From positions 1 through 5,220 of the forward strand of contig DATKDU010000355.1 of the NCBI GenBank assembly GCA_035512595.1: 5,220 nucleotides of DNA, given 5' to 3'. This DNA is from DATKDU01 sp035512595. GTDB taxonomy: Bacteria > Planctomycetota > Planctomycetia > Pirellulales > Pirellulaceae. Below are positions 1-5,157 of the stretch, one piece after another. Positions within the stretch are counted from its first letter, which is position 1. Each line of letters begins with the position of its first letter. The translations under genes and the position numbers were made by a program. The notes under the pieces were generated by a model. It did no database searches. It had not been told where the DNA came from and saw only the letters and a list, made by a program, of their open reading frames with translations.

Positions 1-1
1 G

Positions 2-1198
2 TTCAAGTTCAGCATTCTCAACTTCGGCGGGGAGCAAACGGCCGCATCAAAGGCGGACTATGTCTTTTTCGCCCATCGCGTGGAGGAATTGGAAGAGAAG
101 AACCGGCACATTTCCTTGAGCGGCGCGGACATCAAGCTCCTCAATCCCAACACGCGGACCTGCCCCATCTTTCGCACCCGCCGCGACGCGGAAATCACCA
201 AGGCAGTTTATCGCCGCGTTCCGGTCCTGATCGATGAACGGCGAAGGGGAGGCACAGGCAATCCATGGGGCATCCAATTCAAGAGGATGTTCGACCAGAC
301 GAACGATGCCGAGCTGTTCCGCGAGCCGGAATCGCTCAAGGCGAAGGGATTGAAACTTCAAGGGAATCGATGGGTGAAGGGGAAGCAGGTCCTCCTTCCG
401 TTGTACGAAGCGAAGATGCTCCAGGACTATGACCACCGGGCGGCGGACGTGATCACCGACCGATCAAATTGGATGCGACAAGGGCAGACAGAAAAGCGTT
501 CGGTCGTTCAATACCAAAATCCGGAAGAGCTGGCGTTGCCTCGGTTTTGGATCGACGCGAAGGAAGTCGAGCTACCGCCATGGGGTTGTGTCGGATTCAA
601 GGACATCACCAGCCCCACCAACCAGCGAACCATGATTGCCTCCTTCGCTCCAGTCGCTGGTTTCACGAACCACTTTGTCGTTGTTCAGAGTGACGCGCCT
701 CCACTGCGTCAGGCGTGCCTCCTCGCAAATCTGAATTCGTTCGCTTACGACTTTTGCACACGTCAAAAGATCGGAGGCGTGACGCTGAATTTCTTCATCG
801 TTGAACAAATCCCGACGCTTTCTCCCGACACCTACGAAAAGCCCTGCCCCTGGGACCGCCGCACGACGCTGGAATCGTGGATCAGCGAGCGGGTCCTCAA
901 GCTGACTTGCACGGCCGAGGACATGCTCCCGCTGGCCGACGCCTGCGGCTTTACCGGCGGCAGCTTCCAGGCCGAGTACGGCGGCCGGCTCAACAAGTGG
1001 GACGAAGCCGAAAGGGCCGAGCTGATGGCCGAGCTCGATGCGGCCTATTTCCACCTGTACGGCATCGACCGCGACGACGCCCAGTACATCCTCTCCACCT
1101 TCAAGGGCATCCACGAAGAGCGCCGGCTCTTCCCCGGCGGCGCGAGCATCGCCCAGCGGATCCAACAGAAGTACGCCGAAATGAGCTTTCCGGCGTGA
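2..1198 (+). CDS. C-terminal part of a large Eco57I-type (type IIG-like) DNA adenine methylase / restriction-modification protein; 5' end outside the window
   Basis: The reading frame is open from the first bases, so this is the last 398 residues of a longer protein. The GTG at 80 is internal, because clearly coding sequence (residues 1-26) precedes it. Landmarks, numbered from base 2: LNPNTRTCPIF (47-57) and RRDAEITKAVYRRVPVL (60-76); GNPWG (86-90) with MFDQTND (96-102); PLYEAKM (133-139) and YDHR (143-146); PRFW (180-183); GFKDI..P.NQRTMIASF (198-215); LLANLNS (240-246) with RQKIGG..LNFF..EQIP (254-271); and a helical tail containing YFHLYGIDR (349-357). From memory, this series typifies the target-recognition and C-terminal half of large single-chain adenine methylases of defence systems: type IIG enzymes and the methylases of DISARM/BREX-like loci. 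The SAM-binding and NPPY catalytic motifs would lie to the left, so activity cannot be judged and the system type is undecided. Codon use changes near base 825. A hairpin overlaps the stop codon. Confidence 0.85.
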   Translation, partial: FKFSILNFGGEQTAASKADYVFFAHRVEELEEKNRHISLSGADIKLLNPNTRTCPIFRTRRDAEITKAVYRRVPVLIDERRRGGTGNPWGIQFKRMFDQTNDAELFREPESLKAKGLKLQGNRWVKGKQVLLPLYEAKMLQDYDHRAADVITDRSNWMRQGQTEKRSVVQYQNPEELALPRFWIDAKEVELPPWGCVGFKDITSPTNQRTMIASFAPVAGFTNHFVVVQSDAPPLRQACLLANLNSFAYDFCTRQKIGGVTLNFFIVEQIPTLSPDTYEKPCPWDRRTTLESWISERVLKLTCTAEDMLPLADACGFTGGSFQAEYGGRLNKWDEAERAELMAELDAAYFHLYGIDRDDAQYILSTFKGIHEERRLFPGGASIAQRIQQKYAEMSFPA

Positions 1199-1220
1199 AT
1201 GCCGCTGGCCTGCGGCATTC
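1197..1220 (+). terminator. Perfect 9-bp hairpin overlapping the methylase stop codon; possible terminator or 3' stabiliser
   Basis: GAATGCCGC (1197-1205) pairs without mismatch with GCGGCATTC (1212-1220) around a six-base loop, TGGCCT. The left arm begins inside the TGA stop (1196-1198). No T-run follows; the sequence continues as CAGCCCGGCGG. It is therefore not a classical intrinsic terminator. It could end transcription with a factor, block 3' exonucleases, or be one copy of a dispersed palindrome. The pairing is seen directly; the role is inferred. Confidence 0.45.
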
Positions 1221-1262
1221 CAGCCCGGCGGGCCAGTTCCTGCAGGTCCCCCTAGCCGTTGG

Positions 1263-1290
1263 TTGCACCGGCCGGCGAGCGTGTTACGCT
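1263..1290 (+). promoter_or_regulatory. Putative sigma70-like promoter with extended -10 in front of the DUF1501 gene
   Basis: TTGCAC (1263-1268) could serve as -35. After a 16-base spacer comes TACGCT (1285-1290), preceded by TGT (1282-1284), the extended -10 pattern TGn. Each hexamer matches the consensus at only three positions, but TA...T keeps the most important -10 bases. Transcription would begin about seven bases after 1290, on or beside the ATG at 1298, which implies a leaderless or nearly leaderless mRNA. The intergenic gap (1199-1297) holds nothing else apart from the hairpin at 1197-1220. Confidence 0.3.
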
Positions 1291-1297
1291 AGGGGCC

Positions 1298-2767
1298 ATG
1301 AGCCCGATCTTGGATTGGCGACTGGGAATCACCCGCCGGGCGCTGCTCGGTGCCGGCGGCCTGGGGCTGGGCGCCGCGGCATTGGCCACGCTGCTGGCCG
1401 AAGAGACACGCGCCGCGGGGGACGAGGCCGGCAATTCCACCAGGTTCGGCGGCCTGGCGGGCATTCCCCACTTCACCCCCCAGGTTCGCCGCGTCATCTA
1501 CCTGTTCCAGTCCGGTGCGCCGAGCCAGATGGACTTGTTTGATTACAAGCCCAAGCTGGCGGACCTGCGCGGCACCGAACTGCCCGAGTCGATCCGCAAG
1601 GGGCAGCGGCTGACGGGAATGACCAGCCGCCAGGCGAGTTTCCCGGTCGCCCCGAGCATGTTCACGTTTGCCCAGCACGGCAATAGCGGAGCGCTCGTCA
1701 GCGAGCTATTGCCGCACACGGCGAAAGTTGCCGACGAATTGTGCTTCGTGAAATCGCTCTACACCGAGGCAATCAACCACGACCCGGCGATCACCTTCTT
1801 TCAGACCGGGGCGCAGCTTGCCGGCCGGCCGAGCTTCGGCTCCTGGCTGGCGTATGGTCTGGGGAGCGAAAGCAGCGACCTGCCCGCGTTCGTGGTCATG
1901 GTCTCGCAAGGAAGCGGCAATCCGGCCGACCAGCCGCTGTACGATCGGCTGTGGGGGAGCGGCTTTTTGCCGAGCAAGTACCAGGGGGTCAAGTTCCGCT
2001 CGTCCGGCGATCCGGTGCTGTTTTTGTCGAATCCCGCGGGGATCGACGCCGAAACGAGGCGGCGGCAGCTCGACGACCTGGCGAAGCTGAATGAGCTGAA
2101 GCTCAAGTCGCAGGGCGATCCCGAGATTGCCGCCCGCACGGCGCAGTACGAGATGGCGTTCCGGATGCAGTCGTCGGTGCCGGAGCTGACCGACATTTCG
2201 AGCGAGCCGCAGAGCGTCCTCGATCGCTATGGGCCGGATGTGAAGAAGCCCGGCACGTTTGCTCACAACTGTTTGCTCGCCCGGCGGCTGGCCGAGCGCG
2301 GCGTGCGCTTCGTCCAACTCTTTCATCGCGGCTGGGATCAGCACTTCAAGTTGCCCAGGCAACTGCCGATGCAGTGCCAGGACACCGACCAGGCGAGTGC
2401 CGCGCTGATTGCCGACCTGAAAGACCGCGGCATGCTCCAGGACACGCTCGTCGTCTGGGGGGGCGAGTTTGGCCGCACGGTCTATTGCCAGGGGAAGCTG
2501 ACCGCCGACGACTACGGCCGCGATCATCATCCCCGCTGCTTCACGATCTGGCTGGCCGGCGGCGGCATCAAGGCGGGGACGACCTACGGCGAGACGGACG
2601 ACTTTTCGTACAACATCGCCAAGGACCCGGTCCACGTTCACGATTTGAACGCGACGCTGCTACAACTCCTGGGAATTGACCACACCAAGTTGACGTTCAA
2701 ATTCCAAGGTCGGTACTACCGGCTGACCGACGTACATGGGGAGGTAATCAAAGGCATCCTGGCGTGA
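1298..2767 (+). CDS. DUF1501 family protein with twin-arginine (Tat) signal, 489 aa
   Basis: I chose the ATG at 1298 because it places a Tat leader at the N-terminus: TRRALLGAGG (residues 12-21), then a hydrophobic stretch to about residue 34 and an acidic/Ala-rich segment. An in-frame TTG at 1259 would bury the leader behind 13 odd residues. The rest fits DUF1501 (alkaline phosphatase/sulfatase-like superfamily) from end to end: SGAPSQMDLFDYKP (72-85), NHDPAITFFQTG (160-171), FGSWLAYGLGS (180-190), GWDQH (345-349), WGGEFGRT (387-394), GRDHHP (407-412), WLAGGGIKAG (418-427), HVHDLNATLL (446-455) and LTDVHG (476-481). The length is normal and no frameshift is seen. The conserved His/Asp residues suggest a metal-dependent hydrolase-like fold, but to my knowledge no reaction is established for the family. 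It is expected to be folded in the cytoplasm and exported. In planctomycetes these genes usually follow a DUF1549/DUF1553 cytochrome-type gene; here the upstream neighbour is a methylase. Confidence 0.93.
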   Translation: MSPILDWRLGITRRALLGAGGLGLGAAALATLLAEETRAAGDEAGNSTRFGGLAGIPHFTPQVRRVIYLFQSGAPSQMDLFDYKPKLADLRGTELPESIRKGQRLTGMTSRQASFPVAPSMFTFAQHGNSGALVSELLPHTAKVADELCFVKSLYTEAINHDPAITFFQTGAQLAGRPSFGSWLAYGLGSESSDLPAFVVMVSQGSGNPADQPLYDRLWGSGFLPSKYQGVKFRSSGDPVLFLSNPAGIDAETRRRQLDDLAKLNELKLKSQGDPEIAARTAQYEMAFRMQSSVPELTDISSEPQSVLDRYGPDVKKPGTFAHNCLLARRLAERGVRFVQLFHRGWDQHFKLPRQLPMQCQDTDQASAALIADLKDRGMLQDTLVVWGGEFGRTVYCQGKLTADDYGRDHHPRCFTIWLAGGGIKAGTTYGETDDFSYNIAKDPVHVHDLNATLLQLLGIDHTKLTFKFQGRYYRLTDVHGEVIKGILA

Positions 2768-2769
2768 TG

Positions 2770-2793
2770 GACGCGCAGCGAAAACACCGCGTC
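2770..2793 (+). terminator. Weak 6-bp inverted repeat after the DUF1501 gene
   Basis: GACGCG (2770-2775) and CGCGTC (2788-2793) can pair around a 12-base loop, three bases after the DUF1501 stop codon. The loop is long and no T-run follows, so termination here is only a possibility. In GC-rich DNA a six-base match like this can occur by chance. Confidence 0.2.
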
Positions 2794-2834
2794 GATTTGG
2801 AGTGACGGGACTTCCTGAGTGGCCGGCGGCCGAC

Positions 2835-2840
2835 GATACT
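2835..2840 (+). promoter_or_regulatory. Putative -10 element just upstream of the membrane protein gene
   Basis: GATACT matches TATAAT at four of six positions and ends seven bases before the ATG at 2848, the same distance as the -10-like TACGCT before the DUF1501 start. No convincing -35 is seen; TTCCTG at 2812-2817 is poor. There is no Shine-Dalgarno site before the ATG, which agrees with a leaderless start. Confidence 0.28.
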
Positions 2841-2847
2841 GCCGGGT

Positions 2848-3756
2848 ATGGGAGGACTCAGCTCACCATCGCCGCGGCCCGTCGCCCTCGGGTTGCTCCT
2901 GGCGGCCAATGCACTGATTGCCTCGGCAATGCCGTGGATGGGATTCTTTCTTTCTTGGGCGGGATTTGGTCAGCGCTCGTTTTTCATTGGCCCGGGAATC
3001 TGGCTTGGACAAGGGGTTTGGATGGCGTGCTGGTTCTCGCTTTCGCAGCACTCGCTGCGGTACAGAGTTCTGGCGTCTTTGAGCGCCCTTGGGGTAGCCA
3101 ATCTAGCGATTGCTTTTTATGCGTGTCAATTTGCAATTTTTTATTACCGTTTTTATCACGGCTGGTCCCAAATCGACATTCCCTGGATGGCAGGCTGGTC
3201 TGATTTCTTCCGCAACGGCTTGGTGTGTCTAGCCTTACTGACCGGCATCTATGCGATTCTGCTACCCGTTAGGCGTATGCGGGGAATCGAACTCGGCATT
3301 CGACGCACTGCGGCCGACGAAGCCGCTCGCACTGGTCAGTTTCGCATCTCCGAGTGGATGATTTGGACGGTGCTGGCGGTTCTACCGCTGGCGATTATTC
3401 GCTGGCTGATGCGAGATGACCTGTTTGCGCCGCTGGTTGTCTTTCTCGTAATCATCGCCGTGGGGATGTTGCTGCTCGGAATGCCGGCATTTTTCGCCAG
3501 CGCCATCCGTTCGTATTGGCCTATCGGTATCGCTGTGTCGTTTACTTACGTCCTTGGAGTCTTGTGGTTCTATAGTAGCGGAGCCGACCTCCTGGGACTC
3601 TCGTGGGGTGGTCCGGTTGTAGACCTGCGCGTCGTGCTGTATGTCGCGATGCCGGCGCTGGCAGCGTTATATGCCAATAACCTGATCTTGCAAGCGCTCG
3701 GAATTGGGCTCGTGGTCGTGCCACCGCCAACCAGGGAGGCGGCGCGTGGACGATGA
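2848..3756 (+). CDS. Multi-spanning integral membrane protein of unknown function, 302 aa
   Basis: I do not recognise a named family. Hydrophobic segments lie at about residues 11-36, 46-65, 75-99, 120-140, 169-188, 192-216, 222-242 and 258-291, giving about eight helices (the last could be two). The only long loop, about 141-168, is charged (RRMRG.....IRRTAADEAARTGQ), probably cytoplasmic by the positive-inside rule. The following segment, FRISEWMIWTVLAVL (165-179), resembles the FSIRxLL-type helix start found in many planctomycete membrane proteins. No catalytic motif is visible. The ATG at 2848 lacks a ribosome binding site but follows a possible -10 element. The gene is poorer in GC than its neighbours: a hand count over 3091-3180 gives 36 G/C in 90 bases. 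Its end overlaps the rarD-like gene by 11 bases, so the two are probably co-translated and may work together, for example as a transporter accessory; that role is inference. Confidence 0.8.
   Translation: MGGLSSPSPRPVALGLLLAANALIASAMPWMGFFLSWAGFGQRSFFIGPGIWLGQGVWMACWFSLSQHSLRYRVLASLSALGVANLAIAFYACQFAIFYYRFYHGWSQIDIPWMAGWSDFFRNGLVCLALLTGIYAILLPVRRMRGIELGIRRTAADEAARTGQFRISEWMIWTVLAVLPLAIIRWLMRDDLFAPLVVFLVIIAVGMLLLGMPAFFASAIRSYWPIGIAVSFTYVLGVLWFYSSGADLLGLSWGGPVVDLRVVLYVAMPALAALYANNLILQALGIGLVVVPPPTREAARGR
3733..3739 (+). promoter_or_regulatory. Strong Shine-Dalgarno site that sets the GTG start of the rarD-like gene
   Basis: AGGGAGG (3733-3739) lies six bases before GTG at 3746, inside the 3' end of the membrane protein gene. 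It is the best ribosome binding site in the window and favours this GTG over the in-frame TTG at 3704, which would add 14 residues of non-family sequence. Confidence 0.7.
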
Positions 3757-4699
3757 TCACGCCAAGGGCCAGGCCGTCCGCCTCGGCGTTCTCTACGGCC
3801 TGGCCGCGTATGGTCTGTGGGGGGTGTTCCCCCTCATGTTCAAGCCGCTGTTTGCCTACCAGGCCACGCCGCTGGAGATTCTGGCTCACCGGGCCATCTG
3901 GTCGTTCTTGTTTCTGGCGGTGATCGTCACCGCGCAGCATCGCTGGCGGGAACTGATCGCGGCATTTCGCACGCCGCGCGTGCTGGGAATGCTGGCGGCG
4001 AGTACGGCGCTGATCGCGGTCAACTGGCTGGCGTTCTTGTGGGCGGTCTCGACGGAGCAGGTGATGCAGTCGAGCCTGGGGTACTTCCTGACCCCGCTGG
4101 CCAACGTGGCCCTGGGCGTGCTCGTCCTCCAGGAGCGGCTGCGGATCGGGCAATCCATCGGCATCGGGCTGGCGACCGTCGGCGTGCTGGTGATGGCAAC
4201 GGCCGGCGATCGCTTCCCCTGGATCGCGCTGACCCTGGCGGTGTCCTTTGCCTTCTATGGACTGTGCCGCAAGACCGTGGCGGTCGATAGCCTGATCGGC
4301 CTGACTGCCGAGACGCTGCTGATGACTCCGCTCGGCATTGCCGGCGTCATCTGGCTGGAAACGACCGGGCGAGCCCCGGCAGACGGATGGGAAGTCTACA
4401 TGCTGCTGATTGCGGCCGGCGTGGCGACGGCGATTCCGCTGCTCTTCTTCGCGGCCTCCGCGCGGCGGCTGTCGCTGGTGACAATCGGCTTTTTGCAGTT
4501 TTTGGGACCGACGATCCAGTTTCTGGTTGCCGTCTTCGCGTTCGGTGAAGCGTTCGATCCGGTCAAGCAGATCAGCTTCGGCTTCATCTGGCTGGCGGTT
4601 GCCGTCTATATCGCCGACTCGCTATGGGCCTATCGCGCCGGCCGCCGCCAGCCGCGGCTGGAAGACTCGGTGGCGCAAATGCCACTGGAGGATTTGTAA
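3746..4699 (+). CDS. rarD: RarD/EamA-family inner-membrane transporter, 317 aa
   Basis: This is a ten-helix drug/metabolite transporter superfamily protein made of two EamA halves. RarD-type signatures appear in order: GVLYGLAAYGLWGVFPL (residues 14-30), EILAHRAIWSF (44-54), NWLAFLWAVS (93-102), SLGYFLTPLANV (110-121) with VLQERL (127-132), SFAFYGLCRK (167-176), LTAETLLMTPLG (186-197), GVATAIPLLFFAASARRL (225-242), GFLQFLGPTIQFL (248-260) and FGFIWLAVAVY (278-288). The name RarD comes from 'chloramphenicol-sensitive protein' in E. coli; the true substrate is generally unknown, so no resistance role should be assumed. The length is normal for the family. The start is GTG at 3746, behind AGGGAGG. 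The gene overlaps the upstream membrane protein gene by 11 bases, which points to translational coupling. The charged C-terminal tail (299-317) is probably cytoplasmic. Confidence 0.92.
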   Translation: MDDDHAKGQAVRLGVLYGLAAYGLWGVFPLMFKPLFAYQATPLEILAHRAIWSFLFLAVIVTAQHRWRELIAAFRTPRVLGMLAASTALIAVNWLAFLWAVSTEQVMQSSLGYFLTPLANVALGVLVLQERLRIGQSIGIGLATVGVLVMATAGDRFPWIALTLAVSFAFYGLCRKTVAVDSLIGLTAETLLMTPLGIAGVIWLETTGRAPADGWEVYMLLIAAGVATAIPLLFFAASARRLSLVTIGFLQFLGPTIQFLVAVFAFGEAFDPVKQISFGFIWLAVAVYIADSLWAYRAGRRQPRLEDSVAQMPLEDL

Positions 4700-4705
4700 T
4701 CGTGG

Positions 4706-4724
4706 GGCAGGCGTCCCGCCTGCC
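4706..4724. repeat. GC-rich palindromic hairpin between convergent genes; likely dispersed planctomycete palindrome / bidirectional terminator
   Basis: GGCAGGCG (4706-4713) pairs perfectly with CGCCTGCC (4717-4724) around a three-base loop, TCC. It starts seven bases after the rarD stop and lies 24 bases from the end of the convergent minus-strand gene, the usual place for a terminator serving both strands. No T-run follows on either side. I recall similar GGCAGGCGTCCCGCCTGCC elements scattered between genes in Pirellulales genomes, so it may be a member of a repeat family. The pairing is seen directly; the family link is from memory. The gap 4700-4747 holds nothing else. Confidence 0.55.
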
Positions 4725-4747
4725 GCAGTTATTGGTCGATACTGAAC

Positions 4748-5146
4748 TCACACAACCGACGACGGAAGGTTGGTTGTCGAATCAAGATTGCCAGCGAAGC
4801 GTTCGCCATAGAAGCTGGCAACGACAGAGATTGGTCCCATCATGTGGCGATTGAACTCATCTAGTTCCTCCGCTGGCACCCACAACTCCTGATCTTCGCG
4901 GCTGCCTACGGTCTGGACTGGGTAGCGTCTGACGAACTCGTCTGCAACTTCAAAGCGCGTCACAAATCCCGCGTAACCGGAATTCGGATCCCTGGTGTTC
5001 CAGTTCCGAGCAATCGCCTCCGCATAGGCTTGCGTGAGCACGGGATAGAAGATCGGCTGCTGTGGCAGACGCGGCGGAAAGGAGCGCCAGCCAGTTGCCG
5101 CGATCAATTCGAGCTCGCGCAGCCCAACGGGACGAAACAAAAACAT
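4748..5146 (-). CDS. Small protein of the 'ADP-ribosylation/crystallin J1' annotated family, 132 aa
   Basis: The sequence fits a widespread family of about 130-150 residues. Landmarks: FLFRPVGLRELELI (2-15), FPPRLPQQPIFYPVL (23-37), AIARNWNTRD (44-53), GYAGFVTRFEV (57-67), QTVGSREDQELWVPAEEL (78-95) and FNRHMMGPISVV (98-109). It is far too short to be a true ADP-ribosylglycohydrolase (about 300 residues). The order Arg5, Tyr34/Tyr41 and Glu87 recalls the beta-strand residues of ADP-ribosyltransferase-like folds, but that is inference and activity is unproven. No signal peptide or membrane helix is seen. Start choice: ATG at 5146 has GAGGA eight bases upstream and gives the family's usual N-terminus. 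ATG at 5161 would add MRTRG and overlap the upstream stop codon as ATGA. The gene therefore lies in an operon with the partial gene to its right. Confidence 0.75.
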   Translation of the reverse strand: MFLFRPVGLRELELIAATGWRSFPPRLPQQPIFYPVLTQAYAEAIARNWNTRDPNSGYAGFVTRFEVADEFVRRYPVQTVGSREDQELWVPAEELDEFNRHMMGPISVVASFYGERFAGNLDSTTNLPSSVV

Positions 5147-5157
5147 TCCGCGAGTCC

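Noticed and set aside
80..82. GTG at 80 as the start of the methylase-type gene
   Set aside because: The same frame is open to the left edge and reads as normal family sequence before this codon, so the gene starts outside the window.
572..1165. 197-codon minus-strand frame opposite the methylase
   Set aside because: It is antisense to conserved methylase C-terminal landmarks and has no recognisable motifs of its own.
1221..1235. CAGCCCGGCGGGCCA short palindrome after the first hairpin
   Set aside because: A four-base stem in GC-rich DNA is expected by chance and adds nothing to the perfect nine-base hairpin beside it.
1259..1297. TTG at 1259 as start of the DUF1501 protein
   Set aside because: It would place 13 extra residues before the Tat leader and overlap the candidate promoter; ATG at 1298 gives a normal leader position.
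877..1542. 221-codon plus-strand frame bridging the methylase end and the DUF1501 start
   Set aside because: Its product is Arg/Gly/Pro-rich and it runs out of frame through the methylase C-terminus and the Tat leader, both of which are well supported.
1706..2641. 311-codon open frame on the minus strand opposite the DUF1501 gene
   Set aside because: The plus strand encodes an unmistakable DUF1501 protein throughout. The antisense frame is open because of the strong GC third-position bias and shows no domain-like sequence.
2802..3203. 133-codon plus-strand frame overlapping the start of the membrane protein gene
   Set aside because: It begins in the intergenic region and shadows the first helices in another frame. 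The 302-residue frame has the regular helix pattern and the coupling to rarD.
3542..4153. 203-codon minus-strand frame opposite the membrane protein and rarD genes
   Set aside because: Its product is Arg/Gln/Pro/His-rich low-complexity sequence typical of antisense translation of GC-rich genes, and it spans two real plus-strand genes.
4752..4777. ACAACC/GGTTGT inverted repeat near the end of the minus-strand gene
   Set aside because: It has a six-base stem and a 14-base loop and lies wholly inside coding sequence. The stronger hairpin at 4706-4724 is the better terminator candidate.
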